Notes under the pieces: generated by a model
Database searches by the model: none
Told to the model about the DNA's origin: nothing
The model's input: only the letters and a program-made list of their open reading frames with translations
Position numbers and translations under genes: made by a program
Part shown: piece by piece, positions 34,901 to 45,840 of the stretch
How the letters are laid out: every line of letters starts with the position of its first letter
Numbering within the stretch: the stretch's first letter is position 1
DNA from: Cercospora beticola
Lineage: Eukaryota; Ascomycota; Dothideomycetes; Mycosphaerellales; Mycosphaerellaceae
Length of the DNA stretch: 64,000 bases
NCBI RefSeq assembly: GCF_033473495.1
Contig: NC_088935.1
Coordinates: forward strand, 868,001 to 932,000
Direction of reading: 5' to 3'

Positions 34901-35216
34901 ACCACTTGGAGCAGGTCAGACACTTGACAACTGAGCTCGGGTTGTGAATGCCACAGTAGGCGCAGGCGTGAGCAGGCAGCTCCACTTGCTCCTCTTGGCC
35001 AGGCCCAGCTTGACCGTTCACGCCGTTGGCATGGCTGGCCAGCGACTCAAGATCGTCGTCCTCGTATACGTCTGCATCGTCATCGTCGCCCACTCGTCTT
35101 CTCCGGGGGCCGCCGTTCAGGGCAGCATCCAGTGTGGAAGTGTCATCGCCTTCGTTGATGGCGGAAGCCGAGTCACCTACGAGATGATTGGCGACATTGG
35201 TGAATGTGCCTTCCAT
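31980..35216 (-). CDS. upf1: ATP-dependent RNA helicase Upf1 (nonsense-mediated decay)
   Basis: This intronless frame gives 1,078 residues from the ATG at 35216 ([12 protein letters not shown]). The five codons upstream begin with GTG and are not used. After an acidic N-terminus comes the Cys/His-rich CH domain ([33 protein letters not shown]), which binds Upf2. The superfamily-1 helicase core follows, with Walker A GPPGTGKT, motif [38 protein letters not shown] and VALTRAKYG. The C-terminal tail is Gln/Gly-rich with SQ-type sites. Upf1 recognises premature stops and triggers mRNA decay in the cytoplasm (family knowledge). It is divergent from imp4. Confidence 0.97.
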   Translation of the reverse strand: MEGTFTNVANHLVGDSASAINEGDDTSTLDAALNGGPRRRRVGDDDDADVYEDDDLESLASHANGVNGQAGPGQEEQVELPAHACAYCGIHNPSSVVKCLTCSKWFCSARGNTSSSHIINHLVRARHKEVQLHPSSPLGDTTLECYNCGTKNVFLLGFIPAKSDTVVVLLCRQPCAAQPSSKDMNWDTAKWQPLIEDRSFLSWLVNSPTDQEQMRARHLPPQVIAKLEELWKDNSSATIEDLEKSAGIDDEPAPVLLRYDDAYQYQNVFGPLVKIEADYDRKLKEAQSQDNLVVRWDFGLNNKHLASFVLPKLELGDVKLAVGDEMRLRYTGELRPHWEGVGYVIKIPNNQSDEVTIELRSRGDHKSVPTECTHNFTADYVWKATSFDRMQHAMKTFAIDEMSVSGYIFHRLLGHEVAAAPMKVQMPKKFSVPNLPDLNSSQIQAVKSVLQKPLSLIQGPPGTGKTVTSATIIYHLSKMNGGQVLVCAPSNVAVDQLCERIHLTGLKVVRVTAKSREDVESNVGFLSLHRQVAMNDTNVELNKLNQLKSELGELSSQDEKKFKTLTRAAEREILQNADVICCTCVGAGDPRLAKFKFRTVLIDESTQSAEPECMIPLVLGCKQVVLVGDHQQLGPVIMNKKAAKAGLNQSLFERLVILGLSPIRLQVQYRMHPCLSEFPSNMFYEGSLQNGITMQQRLRKDVEFPWPVADSPMMFWSNLGTEEISASGTSYLNRTEASNVEKIVTRFFKAGVKPDAIGIITPYEGQRSYVVQSMQQTGTFKKELYKEIEVASVDAFQGREKDFIVLSCVRSNDHQGIGFLSDPRRLNVALTRAKYGLVILGNPKVLSKHPLWHYLLLHFKERNCLVEGPLNNLQVSLLQFSRPKTSYRGPQRYQMAYQHANHMAAATGARVNGRRDGPQGDGSIVGYIPDDVSSIHSSALGGAALPNQFPTMFQGFQESWPTLPADQRRHMGHGNHMRAPPESVAGESVAASEITDVTTNGSLKPGQGGVSLAGLSINDLNKQASLSQSDKLRRYVEGQGPPQPPIGAGRNRAALEDDAQSSVSTAFASQVGGGGGYD

Positions 35217-35589
35217 GCCGTGTCGGCGCACAGACGGGCAGAATCGCGGTTGCGGCGGTGGTTGTTGGTGGGTTGGTGGAATTTAGCGTTGGCCGGAATC
35301 GTGGCCGCGGCGGTGGTGTGACGGGTCGCGGGCCCGGCGCGGAGGGGGTGGAGTTGTGCGAAGGAGCGTCGGGAGAGGGTGCTGGGGTTGTCGTCCTCGT
35401 CAGCAAAGGCGAAGGACCGGCGCACGGTGGTTGGTGCGAAGGGAAGAAGGTAGCAGTCTGGCGATGGCGGAAGAGCGTCTGGTCGATCCGCGCTTGGCAG
35501 TGGATTGAAGACCCTTGCTTCATCGAGACTTTATTTCTTTGCGCCGCTTGCTGCGACTGTGGCTTGCTGGGACAACAACTGCAGCCATC
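35217..35589. promoter_or_regulatory. Shared divergent promoter region, upf1/imp4
   Basis: This 373-bp GC-rich spacer lies between the start codons of two divergent housekeeping genes of RNA metabolism. It probably holds both promoters and 5' UTRs. No specific factor site was identified. Frames overlapping it on both strands are compositional. Confidence 0.55.
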
Positions 35590-36477
35590 ATGATCCGGCG
35601 ACAAGCACGACAGCGCCGGGACTATCTGTACCGTCGCGCGCTGACCTTGCGCGATGCCGAAATCTCAGAAAAGCGTGCAAAGCTAAAGGCGTCACTGGCA
35701 TCAGGCAAGCCGCTCGATTCGAGCATCGCCAACGATAAAGAGCTGCGCCGGGATTACAAGTACGATGAATCGCGAGCAGATCGTACTAATGAAGAGGAGC
35801 TGGAGTTGGACGATGAGTATAGCTATCTCTCGGGAGTTGTCGAGCCGCGAGTCCTCGTCACCACTTCTCGCGATCCCAGCAGCAGACTAGGTCAATTTTC
35901 GAAAGAGATCCGGCTTCTTCTTCCCACGAGCATACGACTGAACAGAGGAAATACCATCTTGCCCAATCTTGTTGGCAGTGCCAAAGCCAACGGTCTCTCC
36001 GACCTGATCCTCCTCCACGAACATCGAGGCACACCGACCGCGCTCACAATCTCACACTTTCCCCATGGCCCAACAGCCTCGTTCAGCTTACACAACGTCG
36101 TCCTCCGCCACGATATTCCCAACGCATCCCGCGGAACCGTCAGCGAAAGTTACCCTCATCTCATCTTCGAAGGCTTTACTACTGCACTCGGAAAGCGCGT
36201 AGTCAAAATCCTTCAACACCTCTTCCCTCCCCGCGAAGGCGGCACCAAGCTCGGATCCCGAGTCGTCACATTCAAAAACATCGAAGACAGCATCGAAGTT
36301 CGCCATCATGTGTTTGTCAAGACAGGGTACCAGAGTGTGGAACTGGCAGAGGTCGGACCACGAATGACGATGCGGCTGTTCGAGATCAGGCAAGGTACGG
36401 CGGAGAACAAAGATGGTGATGTAGAATGGCATATGAACCAGTACACACGGACGAGCAAGAAAAAGGACTACTTGTGA
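35590..36477 (+). CDS. imp4: U3 snoRNP protein Imp4 (Brix domain)
   Basis: The single exon gives 295 residues from the ATG at 35590, [17 protein letters not shown], which matches the conserved Imp4 start (yeast Imp4 is 290 residues). An upstream in-frame ATG at 35515 would add 25 residues without family support. The Brix domain shows [67 protein letters not shown] and [17 protein letters not shown]. Imp4 works with Mpp10 and Imp3 in nucleolar U3-dependent pre-18S rRNA cleavage (family knowledge). Confidence 0.96.
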   Translation: MIRRQARQRRDYLYRRALTLRDAEISEKRAKLKASLASGKPLDSSIANDKELRRDYKYDESRADRTNEEELELDDEYSYLSGVVEPRVLVTTSRDPSSRLGQFSKEIRLLLPTSIRLNRGNTILPNLVGSAKANGLSDLILLHEHRGTPTALTISHFPHGPTASFSLHNVVLRHDIPNASRGTVSESYPHLIFEGFTTALGKRVVKILQHLFPPREGGTKLGSRVVTFKNIEDSIEVRHHVFVKTGYQSVELAEVGPRMTMRLFEIRQGTAENKDGDVEWHMNQYTRTSKKKDYL

Positions 36478-37217
36478 AGGAAGCAAAACTGTGGCAGAGA
36501 TATCAAGATTCTCCCACGCGGAGACAATTCAGTGCTGGGAGCTGGAAATGCTCGTGCGAGTGAATTGCGAAACGATGCAAAGTCAGGTCTTGGGCGAAAG
36601 AAAGTGGGATTCGCAGGAGGTTTAAGCAAAGATTGAGGTCTACGAATGCACGACGTGTGTGGCTCCAGGCTCTCAGGTGGCCAGACAGCGCATGCACACT
36701 GTAGCGCTATTGGCGGGGCTTTTTGCACCGGGCCACACCTGGGCTGGAGCGAGCGTGATGCCCATCAATAGCGCAGACTTGGAGACCAGTGAGACGTGGC
36801 CGTACTCGAGAAACGGGCGGCCTCCTCCACGAAGGCCGGAGGAACGTCGGCCATGGAAACATCCAGGCACTGAAGCGAAGCTTCTCCAAGGCTCGAAGGA
36901 GGCGATTATGAGTGTTGAAGCAAGTGAGAGGAAGGACATACGAACGCGTGAAGATCGTGTACTGCAAAGAAATTGCATTCATGGCTTCTTCTGCTCAGTT
37001 TCACTGACAGCCAAGGAGCTGATTCAAAGGATAAAGAATTACGAAAATAGGATTACGCCGTGTACTGTAGAGCGTCTCCAAGGGTCGATGTTCCAGTCTT
37101 CCCATCGTATTCGCGATAGCAATCGCAGTTGTTGCGCCACAGCGCAGTAGGTCATTCTTCTTCACCAGTCGTCAATCTCATCAACCCAGATCTCGCCTCC
37201 TGTTTCCATTCCGTCTT
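36478..37217. other. Convergent intergenic region
   Basis: About 740 bp lies between the imp4 stop and the 3' end of the membrane-protein gene. A 163-codon plus frame (36659-37150) overlaps other frames, has no recognised domain and is not called. Confidence 0.5.
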
Positions 37218-38215
37218 CTACTTTGGCAGCAGCGCCTCCTTCTCCTCATCCACATAAAGCCTCTTCATCTCTCCCAAACACTTCTCTGTCATACCTCGCG
37301 CTCCCAATCTCCTCACATCCTCCTCTAAAACCTCTTGCCTCAGCTTCTCTCCGTTCCAGATCAGCCCGAAGCTCGCATGACTCCATGCATTGACGCTCCC
37401 AACAGCGCCCTGCAGAATCACAGATCGAATGATGAAGTTTGGGGCCATCGGCGACCAGAATGCCACGATACAAAAGAATGCAGCAGACCAGAACAGCTGC
37501 AAGTACGTTGCGATGGTCCTCGCCTGGGGCAACAACTTGCGGACTGCTGCGGAAGAGATCATGACTTCGCCATTATCCGCGCTACCGTCGCAGGTTGAGC
37601 GAATCTTGGATTGCATCCACAGCCCGAATCCCACAATCTGCACCAACGGCACAGCGATCATGGTGGCGATAAGCACACACATCATTCCCATGACGCGGAT
37701 TCCAAGTTGGAACCAGAAGCCTTCGGGGTATTGCGTGTCTTTGTTGGAGACATCATCATAGATCTCCCAGCTGCCGAGGATGACGTCTACGGTCCAGATA
37801 CAGGTTGCGAGAAGGGTGAAGAGGACTGAGATTGCGAATTGGCGCTTGGAGAAGTGGTGGAGGAGGGCCTCGCGGGTGGAGAGAAGAATAGATGATTGAG
37901 AAGAGGGAGAGGATGAGAGCTCCGAGCGGACTTTGAGGACGTTGATCAGGGTTTGGAAGCTGAGGATTACAGCGGATGTGAGCAGGAAGGAGATCTGTAG
38001 TATCTGAAGTTAGCTACGCGGTACTACTGCTTGTGCGACTCATTTGCGTGCGCTCTTTCTAGGTTATAGCTGTCTGTGGGTTGTAGGTGACGAAGGGACT
38101 TCTGTTGCTCCTCTTTCACGAGACTTACCACCACCAAGCTTCCATTCTCAAGGTCCGGCAGCGTTCTGTACGTCCACTGCTTCCTCCATTCTTCCGAGAA
38201 CACGTCTTCGAACAT
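37218..38215 (-). CDS. Four-TM membrane protein of unknown function
   Basis: Exons are 38215-38129 and 37994-37218, giving 287 residues. Exon 1 is MFEDVFSEEWRKQW...SLVV, ended by a GTAAGT donor. Exon 2 opens with the first TM (ISFLLTSAVILSFQTLINVL). Further TM segments are FAISVLFTLLATCIWTVDVIL, a long hydrophobic stretch around GMMCVLIATMIAVPLVQIVG, and LQLFWSAAFFCIVAFW. The C-terminal tail is charged and probably cytosolic. I do not recognise the family. Confidence 0.75.
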
Positions 38216-38729
38216 ATTAAGAGGTCGTTCAGGTAGTCGCGTTGGAGGGGCGTGGGAAGTGGCTCGAGCCTGCGAGCTGCTGAAATGAGGGTTGCGGTCC
38301 TTTCGTACTGATCTTTGAGGCCGAGGCTCAGTTCAAGAGCCGCCAGCAGCCGAATGTTAGGGAAGTATCGTGGTCGAGTTTGAGAACACAGAGGCTGCTG
38401 CTGCGGCTGAGGCTGTGTGGGTGAGGTCGCCGAGGGTCAGCCAAGGATGGAGATGGAGCTATGACGTGCGGAATCAATTCCTGCCTGAGGCCACGACAAA
38501 ACACTTAAGAGCACGTTGAATCGATGAATCGCTGGATTGATCATGTGCAGTCTGCAAAGTACTTCCGATTGAAGATGAAGCTAGGGGGTATGCCTTGATA
38601 CATGTGGATGTACGGGCTCAACGCGATATTCAGGCACATAACTTTCTTCGTCCTGCGTGCTGCCTCGATGCAGCATGTCGGACCTTTGGCCTCTTGGGAG
38701 TCTTGCATGTTTCGCCAAACATTGATCTC
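38216..38729. other. Intergenic region
   Basis: About 510 bp holds the promoter side of the four-TM gene and the 3' flank of the methyltransferase gene, both minus strand. No other feature was recognised. Confidence 0.5.
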
Positions 38730-39661
38730 TCATTGCTGCCCCCTCTTGAGCACAGCAATGACCAGCCATCGCTTGCGCTCTGTATGGTCTTCCCTACCAC
38801 CATCCCGCTCCGGTGACCACTCCCTTCTCACGCCCTTCGCGTCTTCCTCATATATATCCTCGATATCGAGGCCTCGTGCAACAGCCTCCTCGAAGAATCC
38901 AGCCAGCTTCGCGCGTCCAGTATGGAACCCTGCAATGGCAAGCACTCTCGCTGCCGGGTCAAGGCTCAACATGTGTAGCATGCTTTTGACCAGGTTCTCA
39001 TGCTGATGCGGCATCCAATAGCAATCTGCCGCAATGATTCGACCAAAGGAATGCGCATTCTGCTTCGCGAAGTCCGACTCCACATCGCCCCAAGCGTAGC
39101 CCTGCACAGCACATTGACCTGCTAAAGACTCGGGAACCGCGTGCTTGACATTTCTTCGGATGTTGTCCAGTAACACGTCCGCTGGATAGTCAGATATCAC
39201 GGTATCACTTGCTCCTGCGAGACAGGCTACAATGCCGCCTAATCCAACACCTACCGTATTGGCAATCAGCCAGTTCTTGCTAAATGCACGTCTGCAGAAA
39301 GGGGTGGAGATGCTGAACAAGGGTTTGTCCCACCTGCTCCGAGTTCGAGGACTCGTTTATCTTGTACACGCCAGCGTTCGTCAGACTCGTGGCTGATCAT
39401 CTCGGCCATTTTTAATCCCGCATTCCACAGATATTGCGCGAAGAGTCGGCGATGATCTTCTTGCCGAGGATCTGCAGTGCGAAGTTCGACATCGCCAAAG
39501 CGGGCGCTCTTATAGACGAGCAGACTGCGGTCGTCGCCGTGGAAGTTTCGCAGGTCGTCGGGGAAGATGAGGCCGGCAGCGAAGGAGAAGATGTCCTCGG
39601 GTTCTTCGTCGTCAACGTCGGGCGACACAACTCGGACGAGATCTGTGAGAGACATCGTCAT
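38730..39661 (-). CDS. Seven-beta-strand SAM-dependent methyltransferase, EFM7/Nnt1-like
   Basis: Exons are 39661-39334 and 39250-38730, giving 282 residues. The intron splits SAM motif I, and splicing restores VLELGAGVGLGGIVACLAG in frame. The N-terminal part (EPEDIFSFAAGLIFPDD, LWNAGLKMAEMI) and the later DYPADVLLDNIRRNV, GYAWGD and IIAADCYWMPHQHENLV match the nicotinamide-N-methyltransferase-like group that includes yeast EFM7, an elongation-factor methyltransferase. The ATG at 39661 (or 39655) was preferred because frames further upstream begin with non-ATG codons. Substrate is inferred only at group level. Confidence 0.82.
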
Positions 39662-40005
39662 ATGTTTACACACGCCGATGCGACCCAGAGGGGTGGAAGC
39701 GACAGTAGATTGTCGCAGGCGTTGCAGAGGAAGCTTCGATTTCGGCCTTGGCGATCCCTCTTGTCGAGCACCCCAGCTCCATGTCGGACCTTCCAACGTC
39801 ACTCTTCATGCTCCAAAAGCAACGTCCCGAGCTTTGACGGCAACGCGGATCTCAAATAGCATCCCCTCACTGGAGTATTGCAGCTATGCTTCTCTGGGTG
39901 GTGTCGTAACACGAGTAGGAAAACCTCATATTCCACAACTTCTAACAAATCAATCTCATTCCTACCTCTCTCCATTTTCGCAGGCAACTCACAAGAACCG
40001 AAATT
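39662..40005. promoter_or_regulatory. Divergent promoter region, methyltransferase/GST
   Basis: This 344-bp spacer lies between divergent start codons. The right part is AT-richer and pyrimidine-rich near the GST start, typical of fungal core promoters. No specific site was identified. Confidence 0.45.
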
Positions 40006-40928
40006 ATGGGCTCCGCCGACCAAGAGAAACCACTATATACCCTCCTCTCCGCCACCCCATCTCCCTATGCCCGCAAAGTCCGCATCTCACTTCTAGAAAA
40101 AGGCATTCCCTTCAAGCTCCAGACAGAAGTCCCATGGGACAGTGATACCCAAACACCCAACTACAATCCATTAGAAAAACTCCCGGTCCTCATCGATAAT
40201 GCCACAGGCAAATCTGTATACGAAAGCGCTTTTATTCTAGAATGGATTGAAGTCAAGCACAAAGATCGCGAACCGAAATTGATCCCCGCGGATGATGAGG
40301 AGAGATTACAGGTTAAGGAGATCGAAGTGGTCGCTGATGGTTCGTGTTGTTTCTCATCTCCGGCTTCGTCCTGCACATCTTCTTGGTCGGCTCTTGCCAT
40401 TCCCAGATGTCGTAATAGCTGGACGTTGCCTCCATAGCACTCAAAAGGCCCCTCTGCCATTGATTAGCTGACACTTCTCCCCCTCTATCCAGGAATCTGT
40501 GACGCCCTCGTCCTCCTCATCTGGGAACGCAACCGCTCCAAAGAAACCCAATCCGAGCCCTGGGCAGCCCGCCAAACCCGCAAAGTGACTGGCGGAATCA
40601 AGGCTCTAAATAAGTGGTTCGTTCATCCTCTTTCATCTTCCTCTCAAGCGGTCAGCCCCTGCTGTTCCTCCTCACTGACTTACTCAATTGCTTCCACAGG
40701 GTCACGTCCCGCCCCGACCCCTCCTCCCCCTACGTTCACGGCTCCAAACTCAGCATCGCCGACTTGGCAATTTGCGCTGTCCTAGGTTTCATGAACGTAC
40801 GATTCCCCGATCACGAATGGCAAACCCAATATCCAGAATTGAAATCTTACTGGGAAGAACATGAGAAGCGAGAGAGTTTCAAGGCGACTGTACCCGTGGC
40901 CCAGACGTATAAGGATAAGATTGTATAG
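40006..40928 (+). CDS. Glutathione S-transferase
   Basis: Exons are 40006-40339, 40493-40616 and 40700-40928, giving 228 residues. The N-terminal thioredoxin fold shows TLLSATPSPYARKVRISLLEKGIPF, the cis-Pro segment NPLEKLPVLID and ESAFILEWIE. The C-terminal helical domain ends with LSIADLAICAVLGFM, the SIAD folding motif of GSTs. Both introns use GTTCGT donors and CCAG or CACAG acceptors, and phases match (1 and 2). It is probably a cytosolic enzyme conjugating glutathione to electrophiles or doing related chemistry; the class is not determined. Confidence 0.92.
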
Positions 40929-41243
40929 CAATAAGACGAATCGAAGTAAGCGGACTCAATATTTGTTGTATCGCGTGAAGGGCGACTGCGTAGCTGAGCG
41001 CCCTTCCGGCGCATCGAGGCACAACAGGCAACAGAGGGAGCGCGAGATCGAAGAGGTACGAAAATGGGGAAAACGAACGATACATGCTAGGATAGTACTA
41101 ACTATGACCTAGTATTGACCACCCTGTTGCGTCGTCCCTCGAATTCCACGCCTTTCGATCTTCCCCTTCCAATTCCGAATCTCAGCACCAACTTGTGAAC
41201 ATGCCTGACTCTGAGCCACAGCCGACTTGAAACTGTCACTCCT
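40929..41243. other. GST 3' flank, left edge of duplicated block A
   Basis: This holds the GST 3' UTR and then sequence similar to the 3' flanks of the other two small secreted protein genes. Near 41,150-41,215 it resembles the region near 50,730-50,810 (pyrimidine-rich, then an accaacttgtgaacatgcctgac-like segment). Confidence 0.5.
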
Positions 41244-41604
41244 CTAGCAGTCACCATCGAAAGCAGGCTTGGCTCCAATGTAGAAGCAGATATTGGCCAT
41301 CTTCCTGTATTCCTCGGCGGTAGTTGCGCAACAGGTTCCCGCATCCCCTTGCTAAAGAAGCGAAGAAATTGCGTCAGTTCACCTCTTTTCCTGGAACAAA
41401 AAGGAAAAAAAAAACATAAAGGCTCTGTGTTGTGATGAGCTTGAAGAGGGAGGAGGACGAAGAACTCACCAATTTGATGCCGTTGTCGGAGCATCCCTTT
41501 GTAACGTCTGCTGGGTTTGCACCTCCTACACACCAGGCCCTTTGACCTGCGAATGCGGGAACGGCTCCCAGAAGGGCGGCAGCGATGATGGCGGCGAACT
41601 GCAT
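41244..41604 (-). CDS. Small secreted six-cysteine protein, copy 1 (candidate effector)
   Basis: Exons are 41604-41470 and 41351-41244, giving 80 residues. The signal peptide is MQFAAIIAAALLGAVPAFA. The mature chain has six cysteines at 25, 38, 52, 53, 67 and 80, including an adjacent pair in GTCCATT. Exon 1 is exactly 45 codons, followed by a phase-0 intron with a GTGAGT donor and CTTTAG acceptor, as in the two paralogs at 46431 and 50827. It is probably secreted and disulfide-bonded. An effector or antimicrobial role is inferred only from size, cysteines and location. No known family was recognised. Confidence 0.85.
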
Positions 41605-43007
41605 GGTTGGAGTTGTAGGAGTTGAGGAGGTTTTGTTGCTGAGACGGTTTAATGTTAGAGAATTGGGGCTTCGTCGTTTGTTCGATATTGGAAAGCCGTA
41701 CCTGATGTTGTTGATTGTTGTGAGGGCGATGGAGCTGGATGATTCGAATAAAAGTCGGTACATCTGTCTAGTTATGTACTGTGTCCTGCTGGCGGTCAAG
41801 ATGCGCCCCCGGAGTCCGGATGGCCTCGGACGACACGATACGAGTGGCACGATGCTATAGCACGGATGGACATATTCTATGTATGGATGGCACAGACGGC
41901 AGGTCTTAGAGACAAAACGAGGGGCCACGATCGGACGAACAGCAGATTCTACTACTGACGCATGGCACGATGGCACGAACGGAGATTCTATGGAAATGGC
42001 ACAGACGGCCAGGTCTTAGAGACAATACGAAGCGGCCGCGACGACCAGGACGTACAGCAGATTCTCCTGATGGATGGCATGGCATGGCACGGACGACCAG
42101 GTTTCACGGAGTAACTCTCATGGACCTCTTTGTTAGCGTTCTGGAAGCTCGTTCTGGACTCTGAACACCGCCGGGCCGTAGGTGTCGTCGCAATGTGTCC
42201 GTCACTTTGCCCATGTGTTCCTTGCATGGCAGTAGTGGTTATTGAGAAAGCGGCATGACAGCGGTATCCTCTCGCGCCGATGACGGTGGTAATGACCGTG
42301 ATAGCCGCCAGATACTCTCTCAATAGATTCTAGCTGAAAGCGATACGTGCCTGCCCATTTTGACTAGTATCTATTGGCTATACTACTGTACGACTGACAC
42401 CATGTGTATGCGTTCACTTCACTACCGACGACCTGCCGAACATAAGCGCTAAGGTCGTTTATCGTCGTTCAGCACCTTCTGACTAAACTGCATTGAGGAG
42501 TGACCTTAGCTAATACTTTCTGTATCCACCCTATGCCTCACCGCTGCCAAACAGTGTTCTCTTGTCGTGTGTGTAATACTGTTTATGTATCTGGTGATAT
42601 CAGGCATGCCGTTATATCTCAATCACCTTCGTGAAAATCATCGTTTCATAGAGTCGGAGACAGAGATTGCATAGAAAGGCGGCAGAATCAAGCACTCTGC
42701 AGAATGGCTTAGTCAAGGGGCATCAGCGCTAGCAGGGAGTTTTGAACTTTACTTACACCTACGTTCCCCCTAGCTAGGACCCAGCTACCCGGGTTTTCGG
42801 GCTTTTGTCAGTATCATGCCACCTCCTCGCGAAGCGCGGGACGCGTGGGAGAATAGTATGCCGAGCTACTTCATAGCTGTAAGAGTTGTAGACCAACGTG
42901 ATTTTGTCGGATTGTCGAACTTCTATCTGCAAGATTGCCAAGTTGGGGAGTCTGTATGAACTCCTATATCTTCAGCTAAGCCTTTAAGTTGTACGTGCGT
43001 GCTGTGC
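41605..43007. repeat. Upstream part of duplicated block A
   Basis: This 1.4-kb region upstream of copy 1 is similar to 51141-52340 upstream of copy 3, and in shorter stretches to 46756-47870 upstream of copy 2. Shared anchors include gcaggagtccggatgg-like sequence, cagcagattct, an accgggtttt-like segment and gtatcatgccacct. Two imperfect copies of an element starting ggcacagacgg and ending cgaacagcagattct lie at 41888-41953 and 41997-42066. No gene was found in it. Confidence 0.75.
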
Positions 43008-44650
43008 TCAAAAATTGCAAATGCCCTGACCGCCTTGAGCCGCGAAAGGATTGAAGCAGTCTCTACTGCACTATTGAAATCGTTAGCTTCGAGGTTCCGA
43101 ATCTCGCAACAAAGGATCGCGTTTTGAGATCGATCTGTCGCAACTTACGCAATCGTCATTCGTTCTGCAGCCTCCTTGCCCGCCTCGTCCACAACGACCA
43201 TCACCGCAGTCTTGCTGTAGAAAGCCACATGGGGCTCTGCAGAAGCCGTTGGTACCACAGACTTGGCCTTCATTGCACTGTACCACCAGTCGTTAGTATA
43301 TTGAGAGTTGTGGGTGAAATCTGCATGTATGGGATTTTTGAACGTACGCATGAAGTTCGACATGTGAATTGGGGCGTTGAGCATGTTGCTGGAGCCTGGC
43401 AAGTTCCTGAGGCGCAGAGATTGCCGTTGCAGCAGTCCCCATCTGCGGTGCAAGAGTCGTTGAGTTCTTTGCATGGGACGATGCATTCGCCATTGGTACC
43501 GCAGGTGTTACCGGTTGGACACTGTGGTCATTGTTAGCTCAAATGGAATTACCGCAGGGAAGAGGAAGAGGAGCTGCATACGCAATTGCTGCCGCAATCG
43601 ACAGGAGTTTCGGAGGGGCATGTACAAGCCTGGTTGGTGCAGGTGGTCTTTGGAGCAGTGCACTGTAATTGCGGTCAGTGAAACGCCAATCTCGACTTTG
43701 GTCTTCATGATCAGGCTGACCATGTTTGCGCAACTTCCGCAAGTGTTCGGGTCGTTATTGCTCACACACTGGCCATTGCAGAAAATATTTCCTGCTTCGC
43801 ATTCGCAAGTGCCGCTGTTGCATGTTTGATCCGATGCACACTGTTCGATCATGAGTCTTTGGTTCCAACAGACCATCCCAATATCCCTTACCTTGTTGCT
43901 GCAACTGCCACACGTGTTTGGATCGGCTGGATCGACACATCGACCGCCACAGAAGATTTTACCATCATCGCATTGGCAAGTGCCGGACGAGCACTTCTGA
44001 TCCGCTGCGCACTACATATTGGTCAGAACAACCAGATGCCGACCAAGACTCCCGGAGATTGGCAAGCTGACCTTATTCGTGCAACTGCCACAAGTATTCG
44101 GATCGGTGGAATCGACGCATTTGTTATTGCAGAAGAGTTGACCACTCCCGCATTGACATTTACTGCCAATGCACTTCTGCGGAGATGGGCACTGTTCCCT
44201 CGTCAGCATGACGCCCTTTCTACCAATCTCTGAAGCCGGGTTACGCTACCTTCGTTCCGCAAGCACCGCAGTTCTTGGAGTCCTTCGTCGTGTCCACGCA
44301 GGTGTTCCCACATGGTAATTTCGGACACTTGCTTAATGTACCGCAAGCCTTCGGACAGCAGGTACTTTTGACGCAATCACAGAATGCTTTGATCTTCGCG
44401 TAAGGTGTGGATTTGAGTGCTTGCGGACACTTTTTGCGGTCGAGCCGGTTGCTTGCTGGGAGGGATTGGCAGAATTTCTGGACGGAGGCGTCGTTGCCTA
44501 TCAGCTTTAGAAGGAAGGCGTTTTCGGCTGCATGTTCGTTAGAATGCTGGAGTTGTCGGGCAGCACTGGGACCTTACTTGAGGAGCAGGATGTGGCCCAG
44601 GCATTAGTACAAGACAATGCCAGCCCGATGAGGATACCCAGTTGTACCAT
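43008..44650 (-). CDS. Secreted cysteine-rich protein built of exon-encoded modules
   Basis: There are nine exons: 44650-44578, 44527-44250, 44191-44072, 44011-43892, 43840-43721, 43662-43582, 43521-43348, 43277-43149 and 43070-43008, giving 385 residues. The signal peptide is MVQLGILIGLALSCTNAWA. All seven introns after exon 2 are phase 0, and each acceptor is followed directly by a Cys codon (TGC or TGT). Exons 3, 4 and 5 are each exactly 120 nt and encode repeats ending in DPNTCGSC followed by three more residues. Exons 7 and 8 share CGTNG and related spacings. The whole mature protein is dense in Cys. It is probably an extracellular disulfide-rich protein; function unknown. It lies between two six-cysteine protein genes on the same strand. 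Confidence 0.85.
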
Positions 44651-45338
44651 GATGGATTTCGACTTCCGAAGATGTCCCAAAGCTGTGGTGAAGATGAGAG
44701 CTAGACGTAAAGTATCACTTCAGGGAACACAAATGGTTATGAGAGACCTTTCCCTCACCCAGCACGAGAGCGGCCTACCTCAGCCAGCCACAGTCCCGGA
44801 ATGCGTATCATTTCGCTACAGCTAGTCGCTATCAGGACACTAGCTGCATTCAATCCCAAGATGAAACCTGGGATGGCGTCGATGCCTCGGAGCCAGCAGC
44901 GCACTTGCGGCGTGTTAGCGCTGCTGTTACATGGGAAAGGAAGTCGAGATCCGGGCTTGGACTGTTTAGCTTCAGCCACCAGCACACGTGCCACACTTTC
45001 ACACGTGGTTAAAACGGATCGTGCTGCATTGTCCATTAGTCAAGGATGGGATGCTAGCAATGCGCAGAGCAGCGGACGGGAAGATCTACTCCTATTGACC
45101 TGCACAAAGATTAACAGTACTACTGTACCACAGTACCGTCCAAGAAACCACAAAAGCAAAGGTTTAGGGGATCGCCACCAATCCGGGATATCAGTACCAA
45201 CGACTAGAATCCGGATTTAGTTTCATGACAGAGAGGCTTCCGGACAACACCCCGAGCGGACGAGATGCATAGCTTCCACGCATCTGCGATCATTCGTGCC
45301 AGATAAGAATATCTCTCCCGAACGTTTAGGAAACGACA
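44651..45338. other. Promoter region and unassigned sequence
   Basis: The left part should be the promoter of the modular cysteine-rich gene. Short frames are present but none has a domain. A segment containing aaaccacaaaagca near 45,148 recurs near 50,487. Confidence 0.45.
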
Positions 45339-45753
45339 GTGAAAGACGCTCAAGCACCGCACCACCACACGAGTGCCGCCCATAGTGAACAGCAACTTTC
45401 ACACGCTTACAACATGGCTCAGTTGCTCGCCCAGACGACGATGAACCAGCCGAAAGCAATAACAGAGCCCCCAGGACTGGCAGAATGTGTCGCCGAAGCT
45501 ACGCAGCACGCAGCCGATCCATCACAATTCTACAACGACAACAACTTGCCTCCCAAGGCGATGGTCCTCTACGACGAACTCGGCAACGCTTCAAAGACAG
45601 GAGACTTGGCCGCTGTGAAAAGTGGCATTGGCCAAATCTCGGGCCGAGCTGGGGAAGAACAGCCACTGTCGACTTGAGAATGCTCTTCGATCCGCTGTCA
45701 GACGGCAGCAGTACGCCGTCGTGGATTATCTGTTGTTCAAGGGCACCAAAGTC

Positions 45754-45789
<36 letters not shown>

Positions 45790-45840
45790 TCAAGAAAGCG
45801 ATCTAAGGTCAAGACAAGAGTCGGCCTTCGATTGAGTTTC
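45339..45840 (+). pseudogene. Frameshifted ankyrin-repeat gene fragment
   Basis: A plus frame (ATG at 45339 or 45414) runs through LPPKAMVLYDELGNASKTGD and stops at 45677. A different frame, entering near 45642, continues the sense as AELGKNSHCRLENALRSAVR and then YAVVDYLLFKGTKV, a typical ankyrin-helix pattern. A one-base insertion around 45640-45645 would explain the change. The second frame then enters a run of 30 C residues (45755-45784), after which coding sense fades. It is probably a decayed fragment. Alternatives are an unrecognised intron or an assembly error. Confidence 0.6.
45755..45784. repeat. Homopolymer of 30 C
   Basis: An uninterrupted run of C follows aaagtca. Such runs are unstable, are often misassembled, and can form C-rich or G-quadruplex structures. 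It lies inside the ankyrin relic. Confidence 0.95.

Noticed and set aside
35515..35589. Upstream ATG extension of imp4 (25 extra residues)
   Set aside because: The Imp4 family starts at MxRRQARxRRxYLY, which matches the ATG at 35590.
36659..37150. 163-codon plus-strand frame as a gene
   Set aside because: It overlaps other frames in a convergent 3' region and has no recognisable features.
42700..42860. A tRNA gene in the shared ccgggtttt / gtatcatgcc segments
   Set aside because: No cloverleaf with A and B boxes could be assembled. The conservation is explained by segmental duplication.
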